Shown piece by piece: positions 34,405 to 45,982 of a stretch of DNA of 64,000 nt. Every line of letters begins with the position of its first letter. The first letter of the stretch is position 1. The translations under genes and the position numbers were made by a program. The notes below the pieces were generated by a model that saw nothing but the letters and a program-made list of their open reading frames with translations, did no database searches and had not been told where the DNA came from. Source of the stretch: Tulasnella sp. 424 (Eukaryota > Basidiomycota > Agaricomycetes > Cantharellales > Tulasnellaceae); assembly GCA_019633425.1 (NCBI GenBank), contig WSUB01000199.1, forward strand, positions 1-64,000, written 5' to 3'.

Positions 34405-35780
34405 ATGTCTACCTCAGACCTCGTTATTCGTGAAGTCAAGCCAGGTGTCTGGACATTCTCTCGGTAAGTTGCTCGCTACCGGCCCTCGAACACTTCCATT
34501 GATGTCCTCTGACCTTACATCACCGCTCGTTCGATAGCCCATTCCTCAGAGCTCCCTTCGTTCCGTTCGGTGGTCGATCAACAGCCATCAAGGTATCTCT
34601 TTCTATATGCGCTTTCAGCCTTTGAAAGTAGACTGACAGCCGTGTGTTCGCCCTCCGCTGTAGCTCAGAGACGGCTCAGTCTGGTTATTGGCTAGCACCA
34701 AAGCAGACGAGGAAACCTTGAACAAGATACGTGAAATCGGCCCAGTCAAGTATGTGCTTCACCCTACTACCATTCTCTCGCGGGATGCTATTCGGTGCTG
34801 ACCTTGAACGCCCCCTTCCCCCAGATACATTATGGCCCCGGACGTTGTGCACTGGCTCAACCTCAGTGAGTATCTAATCCCTCACGTCCTTCACCTTATC
34901 AGCATGCTATGTCCTATCATCGCCTAGCCCATTCCTTTTTGCACCTCTTCCGTCATGATTCCATTCGAGACTGACGCCCGGCGCTTGTTTCTTCTCACCT
35001 CCAGAGGACTTTTCTCAGGCGTTCCCTGACGCAAAGGTTAGCATCCGACTTCCTCGTTCCGAATTGCTATCAGAAGCTGATTTGCGACTTTGGGTGCTAT
35101 TCCTGATAGGTCATTGGCGTTGACGGTCACGAACTCAAAGTTCCCCCAGAAGTCAAGTTCGCTGGGCGTATGTCTCTCGGTCCTTACCTCGGTAGCTCTC
35201 TTTACTCACAGCCACCCCCTTTTCGCCCACAGTCTACGGAAAGGACCCCGAAGGGACCGAATACGGCTTCGAATCCGAAATCTCAGCTCGTTACTTCTCC
35301 CACTTTGAAAACAAAGATGTCGCGTTTTGCCATCATGACAGCAAAACCCTGATCGAAGCCGACTTGTTGTTCAACTTCCCCCCAACTGAACAGTACAGCA
35401 AATCCTCTGAGAGGTAGGTTCCAAAAAACCCATTTGCCTTTCAGTTTTGGTGCTGAATTCGCTGAACAGAGTGTGTAATTTCCTTCCTAGTGGAACGACT
35501 TGGATTCCTTTCCTCGGACGCATTGGCCCCTTCAGCAAGTTCCACGGCTGGCTAACATCGTCATTGGCCAAAGATGTCAAGGCCAATGCACCCGATGCCA
35601 AAGCCGTCGACGAGTGGGACTTTGATACCATCATTCCGTGCCATGGGGTAGGCATCTTCTGACTTCATGTTCGAATGCAATGCTTACTGACCTATTTACC
35701 GTGTGCAGAATGTCGTCGAAGGCAACGGAAAAGAAGCTTGGAGGGCCGCCTGGGGCAAGTACATCGACTACAAGGATTAA
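34405..35780 (+). CDS. DUF4336 domain protein (metallo-hydrolase-like fold)
   Basis: Nine exons: 34405-34463, 34538-34592, 34664-34749, 34825-34865, 35005-35036, 35110-35167, 35233-35413, 35491-35647 and 35709-35780. The product has 246 residues. Landmarks are REVKPGVWTFSRPF at the start, GGRSTAIKLRDGSVWL, YIMAPDVVHWLNLKDF, FPDAKVIG, EADLLFNFPPTEQY and the C-terminal IIPCHGNVVEGNGKEAW. These fit the DUF4336 family, which resembles metallo-beta-lactamase-like proteins but has lost most of the metal motif. The natural reaction is unknown. All splice sites are GT-AG and in frame. The gene is convergent with the one at 35936-38381. Confidence 0.87.
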
Positions 35781-35935
35781 ACTTGTCTCCTTCCTAGTCC
35801 AAGCTTAAGTGGTTTACGTTACACGACGCATTGTTTTTCTGCTTTTTTTCATCATCATATCACGACGTCTTTTTAGCAATAAGAATAAGTATCATAAGTC
35901 ATGTGGGTTTCGGTAATGGCATCATTCTGTTAACA

Positions 35936-38381
35936 CTAGTATTGATACGCATCCTGGTGTGGCCGTTCCCGTTTTGCGGATCTCGACGTCGAAGGGCCGG
36001 GCCCGAAGGAGGTCCTCAACTGCCCGGTTTGTATTCGTGCGCCGCCGCTGATGCCTCTGAGGGTCGGAGCACCTATCCGAGGTACCACCTGGGGATTCCT
36101 CATCGCTCGTTCCCAAAGCTGGATCCTATCTTTAAGCGATTCAACGCTTTTCTCTCCAAATAATCCTCCTTCTCGTGGTGGGCGGTGACCTCGCCAGACC
36201 AGTTGGTCCATAGACCGGACGAAATCCAACGCTCGGAGGACGTCTTCCAGCGACTGAGGTTGAGGTTGAGTTTGAGTTTGTCTTTCTGAGGGAGCGGAGT
36301 TTGTGGAACTAGAGGAGTGATGCGATACGGAAGCGAGGAGCTGTTCGTGAATGGGTTGTTCCGATGATTCGAGGGACGGTAAGAGCCCCAATGCGGTCAG
36401 AAGCGCTCGTAAAGTTCGACGCGCTTCGTGTCCCGACATGAGCTCGATTTCGTCCATGGGTGCGGAAGCTGTAGTGTTTTCTGCACCACCACCGAAGCCA
36501 CGTGGCGTTGAGGCTGTTTGAGGAGTCTCCGGTTCAGGTGCTTGTTCACGTTGTTGTTGGGCTTGAAGAGGATGACCGCTACTTGAGCTCGGACCACCAG
36601 AAGGAAAACGCGGGAGTTGAGTCGCAGTTTGAGTATCCTCGGCTAGTGGATCGATATCGGTGAAGGTTTCATCTCCGTCGGGCGCTCCTTGGTGGTGGTG
36701 GGCGTGAGGATCGTTGACCATTGCGAGTGCTCCAGCATGTGCGAGCATCTCGTCGTCATCCAAACTCGTCCAGGTCCCGAAACTAGCTGGTTCTGGTTCT
36801 GGGTCTGCCACAGCACCTCCATCGTCATCGACACCCGTGGCACCGGAAGTCCCTGCAGCAGTGTCCGAATCCATTCCCGGCAAGGTTGCAGACCCATCGA
36901 CCGGCACAGGGTCGAGAGGCGGTGGGGGGTGTGTGGCATCTATACCGTTCAGGTGAGCTGCGATGGTTTGGAGCTCGGCTACTTGAGCGATGAGTAGGGA
37001 GGATTGGGAGCGCACATCTTGGAGGGCGGAGTCGAGGATGGACGCTTGGGTGCGGTTCTCTTCGAAACCTCTCTAAAGTTTTGAGGAAAGGGAAAGAGGG
37101 ATGAGTGTCGAGCGTAACTCGAAATACCTGAGAATAAACGGAAGCTCACTCTGATTTCATCCGCAATCAGTCGATAATCTGCACGAGGTGGAGGCAACTG
37201 AACCGTTGCTTCTGTCGACGAGTCCCGGTCATCCAACGGTCCTCCAGGCATGGGTACGACTATGGGAGTACCTCCACCAGCTCCTCGTATGGCGATTTCG
37301 GGTGATTTGCCCTTCGATTTTGGAGCGACTGGCGAAGGAACGGGTGCAGGGACTGGTGCGGGGACATTGGGCTCGGCATCTTCCACCGCTGCTGCCGAGG
37401 TTGTTGTTGCCGGCGGCTTTGCGGGAGATGGAGTCGCCGCAGCCGTAAAATGGATCTCGGGAAACGGAAGCTTGAGTGACGACCACGGTACGGTTTGCGA
37501 ATTTGTTCGAGTGTGAGAGGGACGGGGTGTGGTCGTGGTTGCGGGAGCTGGGTGGGATTTATGACCCATGAATATGTCTGGAGGAGCGGTTGAGGGCCGA
37601 CTTTTGGCTAATGCTTCATCCTTTATGAGGGATCGCGATAGAGGTCGGGAACCTGGCTGCCGTATTGGGGAGGATGGCCCTCCTTCTTGGGACGGAGATC
37701 CCGCCACTTCCGCTGGAGGTAATGATAGGGGAGAAATGGCCTTGAGTGCTGCAGCGTCTGCTTCAGGGTCAAACGTCGTTACTTCAGGTACTAAGCTCGA
37801 CGCCGGCCGGTTCGGGGACGCCAGTGTAGGACTAGCGGGGGTAGATGAGGTAAGTCGGTTCAGCAGGCGGGCTGGAGTAGGCGATTCAAGGTATGTTTGG
37901 GAGCGGAACGTTTGGTCGAAGGATCGGCCAGGCGAGAAATGAGGTGTTGGAAGTGGGAGGGAGACGTGTGGGACCTGTGACGCGGCGGAACTGGAAAATC
38001 AGGTGAGATAGAAACGCGACTAGAACAGGCCAAGACTCACCGGATTCGTTTGTTCCGGAGTTGAAGTAGCTGGTTGGGCTGTTAGGGTTGGGAGTCCTAA
38101 AGGTTGGAGTTGTCCCTCAACGCTCTGGGGCATGTTCCCGTCAGTTTCGTAGTTGAACCATGAAACAAACAACGTACTTGCGGGCTGCGTAGATTAGCTC
38201 CAAAGTAATCTCTTATAGCACCAAAGTCAAACCGCCCATCGGCCTGTCTCAGATTCGCTCCGGGTGCAAAACTTTGTTCACCAGCTTGCGGTTCATCGTC
38301 TGGGTCGTCAGTTCCGAGCAAGTCAATGAGAGCTTCAAAGTCTGGATTTTCCGTTCGCTCTTCATCGCCTACGGATGACAT
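35936..38381 (-). CDS. Large Ser/Pro/Ala-rich protein of unknown function
   Basis: Four exons, complement of 35936-37072, 37150-37974, 38041-38124 and 38178-38381, give 749 residues. The N-terminus is acidic (DFEALIDLLGTDDPDDEP) and contains DFGAIRDYFGANL. The centre is low-complexity and Pro/Ala-rich. A helical segment follows (FEENRTQASILDSALQDV, SLLIAQVAELQTIAAHL). The C-terminal third has a second ordered-looking stretch, LEDVLRALDFVRSMDQLVW. I do not recognise the family. Exon 3 was joined at the CACAG acceptor because the nearer TTTTCCAG breaks the frame. The gene shares a 261-bp divergent promoter with the ENTH gene. It may be a scaffold or regulatory protein, but no function is claimed. 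Confidence 0.7.
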
Positions 38382-38642
38382 GTGATGGCTGGAATGTTGA
38401 GGGCGGTTTTGGATTCAGTGTTCAAACTTCGGAGTCGTCGGGCAAAGGAGACAAGCCACACAGGGCTGCGAGTGGGAACAAACAAGCAGCGACAAAGTTT
38501 CTATTCCCAACCTGACTGCCACCTTTTGAACCCTTTCCTGACCTCTTCATTGCCGCGTGAAATCGTCGCCGGCCACATTTCCTCAACGCCGTTTTACGTC
38601 GTCCTCATCACTATTAGCATCTAATCATCCTCGTATTCAAAG

Positions 38643-40848
38643 ATGGACAAGCTCGAAAGTCTCGTCACCGCAGCGTCTCAAATGACGATGTACGATCTCA
38701 AGAGCATGTACAACCAGGTACGCATCCATCACAGGCAATATCCAGCGATATCACAGCTGCTAAACTAGTGGATGGCGTAACAGGCTAAGAATGTCGTTCT
38801 CAACGTCAGCGAGATGGAAGCCAAAGTACAGGAAGCTACCAACGATGATCCATGGTGAGGCTTCAACGCCACGGCAGCCGAGAAGGGCGCGATGAAATAA
38901 TGCCGCTTTCGATCGAACGGATACAGGGGAGCAAGCTCTACACTTATGCAAGACATTGCTCAAGGGTACGTAAATCTCTTCTCTAGAGCAATGGTAAGGA
39001 GGAGCTGACGGTGTTTTACACAGAACCTTCAATTTGTGAGGACCGCCAACGTCAGCAGCATGCTCCACTCACTGACCGAATCGGCCCCCACCCAGCCAAC
39101 AATTCAACGAGATCATGCCCTGCATCTACTCTCGATTCATGGAGAAAGAGGCGAAGGAATGGAGACAAATCTACAAGGTGCGCGGTTTCTTGACACGTAC
39201 TTTCCGTGCGCCCTCCTAACGCCGTTCTGTCGGTGACATGTGCACAGGCGCTCCAACTCCTTGAATACATCATCAAGCACGGAAGTGAACGTGTTGTCGA
39301 TGACGCTCGATCACACCTGTCAACTATCAAAATGCTCAGGAACTTCCACTACATCGACGAGAATGGAAAGGATCAAGGCATTAATGGTGCGCCCATCGCC
39401 CTTGTTTACCTCCCACCGACTTGCCACCTAATGCATGCCGATCCTTGCTTGATATGCAGTCCGCAATCGCTCCAAGGAACTTGCTGAGCTTCTCCAAGAC
39501 CTTGACCGTGTCCGTCAGGAGCGTCGAAAAGCCAAAACCAACCGCAACAAGTATACGGGTACCGGGAACGATGGATTGAGCTTCACATCCGCGACCGGAA
39601 GTCGGTACGGTGGCTTCGGTAATGATCAATACGGTGGTGGTGGTGGTGGTGATAGTGGCTATGGTGGTGGTTACGACCGAGGTCAGCGACTCGGGCTCTT
39701 TCTCCGAGTCTTCCTGCTGATGCACGACGGACACTTCAAATAGATTATGCAGGGAGCTCTTCTCGCCAAGGAGGATTCTCAGACTCTACTGGGCGCCAAG
39801 GATTCGACGAATATGATGCAGGAGACGATGAGGACCGGGTTTCAGCTCCTGCCAAGAGTAGTGCTGCCGCTGCGCATCAACGCAAGGATTCTGCGCTCTC
39901 CCGCACCAGTTTGGGATCCGTCTCTATACCACGAAAAAATGGAGAGCCAGCGAAGACCGCCGCCTCCACCTCGGTTGCCCCAACCAAAGCTCCAGCGAAG
40001 GTCATGGACCTGCTTGGGTTTGACGACGAGGAGCCAGCATCTGTTCCGGTAGCACAGCCTGTTTCTGGAGGAGCCAAGCCAACAGTGATTGCTTCTCTTG
40101 ATGGTACGCTTCTGTATGGTAGTTGCCAGTGCGCGACGAGCTTATCGAGGACGTTCATTACTTTACAGATGATTTCGATGACTTCCAAAGTGCCCCACCA
40201 GCAATCACCACCGCTTCAGCTCTTCCGACTGTCCAAGCTACGACCTCTGCGCCAAAGGGGAACAACGTATTCGATTTCCTGGGAGGAGCAGGACCAGCGA
40301 CTGCAAAACCAGCCTTCGCTGCCCAGCCCACCACCTCGGCGTTCACGATGGGAGCAACAGCACGACCCGCAGTACCGCCGCAAACCCAATCTGCATTCTC
40401 GTCGTTTGGTGGGATTCAACCTCAACAGGCACCTCAGCCGCAGCCAATGGGAATGGGAATGGGCATGGGCATGATGAGCCCCATCTCGCCTGCCTCGACC
40501 ACCTCGACCGCTGCTTCCCGACCGAACTACTTCGGCTCCGCTATCCCTGCGTCAAAACCTTCCAGCTCACCCGCCCCGATCTCCGGTGCCAAACCCTCTT
40601 CGGGAGCATTTGACGACTTGTGGTCGATGGGCCTTGGCAAATCCAGCTCTTCAACAGGATCGAGCTCCCCCGCCAATGCTGGGCCAGCGAAGAGCATCAA
40701 GGATTTGGAAAGAGAGAAGCAACAGGCGGCAATTTGGGGTACGCAACAGAGGCCCGGTGCACAGCCGTCCATGGGTGCGTTCGGAGCGTTTGGAGGGAAT
40801 ACGACAAATACAACGTCCACGGGTGGAGGTGACGATTTGCTCCTGTAA
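38643..40848 (+). CDS. ENTH-domain clathrin adaptor, epsin-R/Ent3-like
   Basis: Nine exons: 38643-38717, 38784-38854, 38927-38965, 39024-39035, 39096-39177, 39248-39386, 39460-39681, 39744-40103 and 40169-40848. The product has 559 residues. Residues 1 to about 150 form an ENTH domain (MTMYDLKSMYNQAKN, EATNDDPWGASSTLMQDIAQ, ALQLLEYIIKHGSERV). The unstructured tail has Gly-rich repeats, then MDLLGFDDEE, DDFDDFQSAP (like gamma-ear binding DFxDF motifs), NVFDFLGG and a final DDLLL. By family it acts at trans-Golgi and endosomal membranes, linking phosphoinositide, SNAREs and clathrin/GGA/AP-1. Exon 4 is only 12 bp but the frame requires it. Confidence 0.92.
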
Positions 40849-41006
40849 TCCTTTGTCACTGTTTTTTTTGTTTCCGACCCCGCGATTAGACAGTAGGCAC
40901 CCTCCCCATCTTGCATATATTGTGATACTCTCGACACTCATGTGTGTACTAGCCGTTTTGGGGGATGCTATTATATCCTAGACCATCTTGACCGCTGCTA
41001 GCCACT

Positions 41007-41040
41007 CACAAGGGGAGAGCGGTAATGTTCCGATCAGGAA
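41007..41040. mobile_element. MITE-A terminus only (solo end)
   Basis: The sequence cacaaggggagagcggtaat and the following ttccg match the MITE-A left end almost perfectly, but the inside and other end are missing. The adjacent cacccgtccgtccatatatt is the same FBX 3' flank that borders the MITE-A at 62184-62420 (other strand). So this insertion probably predates the FBX6/FBX7 split and then lost its body here. Confidence 0.7.
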
Positions 41041-41204
41041 CGCGGGTGCCATCCTTCCACTTTGTACACCCGTCCGTCCATATATTCAAAGGAATACGTC
41101 ATGAAACCACAATCGAATTGATAGCATTACAAGAAAGAGCGGTGAACCATCGATGTAAGCTCCTCGCCACGGCAAGCCTACGACTAACGTTAAGCTTCGT
41201 TCGA

Positions 41205-42981
41205 TTACACCCACCGGCCCTCCACTTCATCGAACACGGAGCCAGATGGTTCGATAACAACCAGCTTCGGCGGATCGAGGACACCTCCTTGAATGAAAAG
41301 GTTGCGTCTGCTCTCTAGCATAGCTTTAACAGCTTCTCCCGCATCGCCTTCTGCCCATAAGTCCTCGTCGGACAACTCCGGGTCAGCTTGAAAGCAAACT
41401 TTCTCCAAGAGTGGAGCTCTGGGGTTTATGGAGCTTGGAGAAGGTGCCTTGGTAGAGAGGCGGTCCATGACCTGTTCAGCGACTTGAAGCGAGCAGTCAA
41501 GCGTGAAGGATCTGAGTAATGGTGTCGCATCCAGCACGGCGTCCCAAAACGCGAGCTTCGTGTCTTCGTCCCACCAACCCAAGTCAAGATCAACGGGAAG
41601 TGTAAACATGGCCAGTGGTTGGAGGATGTATCGGGGAATGTCATCCTTTCTTGAGCAATGGAGGTCCAGTCGTTCTTCCAGGCCGTCCTTTGCCGTAATC
41701 GAAACCCTTCTGTTCCCGACCCCGACTTTCCAGGAAGCGGAAGGACCTGCATTCCGGAGGGTAGAGTACAGGGGTGCATCCTCTGATCGATTCAACGACG
41801 CACGCGGCCGCGTCACTAGTGCATCAAAAATGGTGCGCCCGCCGATGTCAATGGCTCGGTCCCGTCCTATGTTGCGGTAGCGTAAGCCGAATTTCTCCAA
41901 CAATGGGGCCCGAATTTGAGCTATCAAAGGTATTTTGTCTCGTTCCTCCCCGGTAACCACGTTTGAGAACCGCAGATGTCGGAGCATTGGGAGGTTGATG
42001 ATGGGAGTGTTAACGGGTGATGGAGGGCTCGTGTCGTCATTAAGATCTTCCACCTCGAGCTCTATAAGCTGGGGACTGTATCTGAGAACAGATTCGAGAT
42101 CATACGAAGAGTAGGAACCATCGAAATCAAGGTTAAGATGGAGGGTTTGAAGAAAGAGTGAGGAGTTGGAAGTAGGGGAGATGGAAAAGTAAGGCAGGAT
42201 CGGCAAATGAGCCTCTTGCAGGTTTTGAAAATTTGCGAGGTTGAGCCTCCAAGCTCCGCCCATTGTCATATAGTTCGGATGAAGTTCGAGGTATTCGAGG
42301 CGCGGAAAGGGGTGAGTACATAACACTTGAAGCACAACATCCTCGGGGCTTTCGAGGTCCATGCTTGTCCACCTTTCCGCGTGGCGTTGAAGGAGATCTT
42401 TAAACGCATCACGGCTCTGGACACCCACGGAAGTTGGCCAACTCAGGCGAAGGGGAAGGATTCTTGCCTTCCGAATCTGGAGCTCAACACCGCCCATCGG
42501 AGGCGTGATATGCGCCCAGAATTGTGGGTCGGATTTGATGGTCTGCCACCATTTCCACGCTACTTGGGCCAACAGTTGTAGTACCTCCATCTTGTGAAGT
42601 ACTAGGTCTTTGTCGACGGCCTCGATAAGTATAGCGGAAAGTAACTCCGACGGGAGCCGATGGATAGGAAGAAGGGCGTTACGCCGGCGGCGGAAGAGCG
42701 CTGCCTCTGCTTGAGCGGCGAGCTGAAGAGCTTCAGCTGCGACATGACGGCGCCAGGCAAGGCGATCGAGGTGAGTCATTTGGGACTCGATATCTTGACC
42801 GCTGAGAATGGATCAGGGTGAATTTTTAGTCGAAGCCCAAAACTATCGAGTTTAAGGAATATAAGACATACTCCGCATCACTGGCAGGCTCGCTCTCTTC
42901 CACTGCCTTGACAAGGAGAGTCAGGGCTTGGGCTACGGGTTCGGGTGCTAGTGATGCTGGGCGAGGTGGTTCAGCAGTCAT
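41205..42981 (-). CDS. F-box-like protein FBX6 (intact, second subgroup)
   Basis: Exons are complement of 41205-42801 and 42872-42981 (70-bp intron, donor GTATGT, acceptor TTCTCAG), giving 568 residues. Exon 1 starts MTAEPPRPASLAPEPVAQAL. The F-box reads IHRLPSELLSAIL with WKWWQTIKSDPQFW. The C-terminal half is open and ends FDEVEGRWV. It groups with FBX7 and FBX8 rather than the 1-19 kb array, judged by exon 1 sequence, the VDIESQM-type junction and the promoter phrase atgtaatgctgt. It is a predicted SCF adaptor with unknown target. No lesion is seen. It stands alone, in inverted orientation relative to FBX7 and FBX8. Confidence 0.85.
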
Positions 42982-43017
42982 CGGTTGGGGGTTGCGTAGG
43001 GGATGGGCAAATGTAAT

Positions 43018-43031
43018 GCTGTCGGGTCTCC
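43018..43031 (-). promoter_or_regulatory. Conserved F-box promoter motif, FBX6 copy
   Basis: The phrase gctgtcgggtctcc, one base different from the array version, lies about 37 bp upstream of the FBX6 start. Beyond it, to 43589, no gene is seen; a long C-run lies near 43389-43405. Confidence 0.4.
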
Positions 43032-43589
43032 TCAGCTTATCGTAGCGGCGCACACGCCAGTCCCCGACTCTACCATCGGACCGCAACCGCGGATTTATGT
43101 AGTGGGGATAGTTGAAAGCGGGAGGACTCGTTCATCAGGGAATTGTGTTTGGGTAAGGTGGCGGGGAATGTCCACACTGCGTTAAGCGCGCACGGTAAGT
43201 ATGGGATCAGTACCTAGACTTCCTTGTATCCTGGTTAGGAGCCTAATGTTATGGTAGGGTATATATCCGTATGACATATCCTTTCCAAGTGGTTGGACCT
43301 GGGTGGGGCAGTGAGTGAATTCCGCACGGGGGAATCCTTGTCCGCCGCGAAATTTATATCGGGCCAGCCCCAGGGGAAAATAAATTGAGCCCCCCCCCCC
43401 CCCCTAAGTCAGAAAAGTATTTTACTTATGTGTAGGATACAGGAATTGACTGCTTTGGCAAGTTCTGGGTGGAGTTGCTATGCTAGATTGAGAGCAAAAA
43501 TTGGAACAAGGGCCATAGGGTTGGGGCAATATTGAGGAAGGGCCTAGACTAAGGCCTAGGACATCTATGAAAGTACTTTTCTCATGCTT

Positions 43590-44855
43590 AAGACCATATG
43601 ACAAAGAGCTTGAGTAAGTTTGAGGATTGATGGCTATTGTATGTTGAGAGCAAAAATCTCAACAAGGGTGGATGATCGAGGTCCTCATCCACGATCACTA
43701 CTTCATCAAGCCCTACGGGGATGCCTTCCTCGGAGTATATGTCAAGATTTTCCGTGCTAAGGGGAAGGTCATGGTACAAGGCATTGTTTTGTTTCAACCA
43801 AATCAGAAACCGCCACACTTTGGCTTTGCGTATTCGAAATACGGACTTGAGTGCTTGCAACCTCATTTGTTGTGGGCCAACTAATACAGCGGACAGTTGG
43901 CCAATAATATCGGTTGGAGTTCTGAGCAAAACAGTTGCGGTCAAGACCACATTCATGTCACGTTGCCGTGAAATACGAGAGGGTTGGCGGGATTGGATGA
44001 TTGATAGAGCCTTGTAACATGTGCTGTAGTCCGATAAATAGAACAGACCATTTCTTCGACCCACGTCAAATCTTGGAAGTCGGTGGGCAGAACTCCACGA
44101 TATAGGCTATTTGCAAGAGCAAAGCGCGGCATCCGAGCCTTGCTCAACATCGCATGGCAGTCGCCACATAAAACGACCTGAAAATGGTCAGAATTTACTA
44201 CAACAATTGCTGGGCGATAAAGCATAAGACCGGAGAGCACCGGAAAGGAAGAGAAAGTAAAGTCGGATGCAAAAAGACATTGCTCCGGCACTCTGAGCAC
44301 GTCAAAACATCCGGGGACTTCTTGATGTGTATAAATATCCATGGGTATCATTGTCGTTTCAAAACGACTCCGTGAACAGCAAGCACAAGGGTTGGGTACG
44401 GCGACGGTGGTTCCCTCTCGATAACGCGCGAAGCACTGACGGGAAAGCATGTCGGAAGGGATTTGCGGCCAGGAGGCATCATAGGCTTCATCAGCATCGA
44501 AGGCAGTTTGTATCTTCGCGGCCTTAGCGTTAAAGCGCTTCTCTTTAGCCTTTTGAGTGAGTTTTGCCTTCGTAGATTCGGCTTTAGCGTTCTTCTCTTT
44601 AGCCCTTTGAGCGAATTTTGCGGATTCCTCGACACGGAGGATCTCGGTCAGGGCATGCAGGGAAGCCCCAAAGTGATTTTCAATTCTTTCCTTAGCGAGA
44701 GGCTCGAGGCACCCGCCTGCCAACTCCCGTTCCTTTGTTATACACGTTAATAGATGATCTTTTAGAAGCGATCCCACACCGTCTCGAGAATGAACAGTAG
44801 CGGGAATCGGAACATGGAGCAATCGAGCGGCACCATCCAGATCCTGATGGCTCAT
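43590..44855 (-). pseudogene. Helitron-type protein fragment (DUF6570 region), frameshifted
   Basis: Two minus-strand frames join near 43955-44000. The first (44855 down to 43953) has VVLCGDCHAMLSKARMPRFA, ANSLYRGVLPTDFQDLTWVE and TTAHVTRLYQSSNPANPLVF, ending at a stop after HGN. The second (about 44000 down to 43590) continues with DMNVVLTATVLLRTPTDI and FRIRKAKVWRFLIWL. In basidiomycetes these blocks lie side by side in the DUF6570 part of Helitron helicase-like proteins. A short deletion at the HGN junction caused the shift. The Rep and helicase parts are absent, so this is a dead fragment. No Helitron ends were identified. Confidence 0.75.
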
Positions 44856-45210
44856 TTTAGCCGCAGAGGCTTTGAGTGTCTCGAGGCTCGCATTCTACAC
44901 ACACACAAACTCATTTACATCGCTCATCGTGTAGTACGCAATATACAAGAGGTTTTGCCCAAAGGTGTGGATGCGGAACGTCAGTCCAGAGCACTACGCG
45001 AATTTCGCCGAGCGGATCATTACCTAAGCCAGCTGCGCCAGCCACGGAGTGGGAATTTCATACCTGAAACCACGGAAACCACCCGAAACGCACATAAAAC
45101 GCACATAAAACGCGTACGTCCAGCCCCGACAAAACCCTCCTCTACTACGTAGAGTCGGGGATATTGAGTGATGATAGAAGATGGAGTAATGTCCTTGTCA
45201 GGTGCGCGTA

Positions 45211-45397
45211 CACACAGGGGGAGAGCGCTAGTAATGTTCCGGTCCGGAAGTTACACGGCGGCGGTGTGTGAGAAACCGCAGACCATGGTGGGCATACTTC
45301 CAAAGCCGAAACGCGATGCGATCATTCCCCACTAAAATGTCCTAATCGACCTGATTTCCGCTGAGAGAACTACGCGTATTTCCCGAATTCAAACATG
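45211..45397. mobile_element. MITE-A copy with 3' truncation
   Basis: The left part cacacagggggagagcgcta and the next gtaatgttccggtccgg resemble the MITE-A terminus. The interior matches 11950-12095 (gatgcgatcattcc, cctgatttccgctgag). It breaks off at 45397, where the hexosaminidase upstream repeat begins. Bases 44856-45210 show no gene. Confidence 0.65.
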
Positions 45398-45401
45398 CAA
45401 G

Positions 45402-45890
45402 TTGTGACTGACTATTTGCTCATGATCATGTGCGTGACCGCGACGAGAGTCGCTTACCAATCTTATCTCCGAGCTCCGCCCGAAAAGTCGAGCCTCGATA
45501 CAGAAGCCAGAGTCGGCGCCCGAAGGGTACTCGAGGCCAGCGGCGACGTCAAGTTCGGGCTCATCCCCAGACTCATGATGGAGACGTTTGTTGCAACTAT
45601 TGTTCTCCTTTATCATGAAAGTGAGCGAAACCTTTCCTTGGAGCCTTTATTACAGTGTTTGTCTACACCGCCGGCTGACTGTTTGCTCAACCCGTGTGAC
45701 CTATTACAACCACCAGCCCCGATCCAGAAGCCAGGCGCCAGAGGTCAGCCTCCGACGGGTACTCGAAGCCAGCGACGTCAAATCCAAGCTCATCCCCAGG
45801 CTCGTGATGGAGACGTTTATTGAAGCTATTGTTCTCCTTTATCATGAAAGTGAGCGAAACCTTTCCTTGGAGCCTCTTTTATTACGTGTT
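45402..45890 (+). repeat. Tandem duplication upstream of the hexosaminidase gene
   Basis: Two units, 45402-45667 and 45668-45890, share gactatttgctca/gactgtttgctca near the start, then tcatccccag and gatggagacgttt. Next come ttgttctcctttatcatgaa and gtgagcgaaacctttccttg. The frames through them are not a convincing protein. The second unit ends about 90 bp before the hexosaminidase start, so promoter or 5'UTR sequence was probably duplicated. Confidence 0.65.
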
Positions 45891-45982
45891 AATAGTTCTG
45901 TTCAGTCATCGAATTCCTAGACATGCTCGAATTTGTCTGGAACTCTTTCACGCTCCCGAGCTGGAGCAGCGTTAGGACCGCA

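Noticed and set aside
43389..43405. Long C-run as a possible telomere-like or assembly gap marker
   Set aside because: Similar C-runs occur at 6467, 26411 and 47191 as ordinary homopolymers; no telomere repeat is present.
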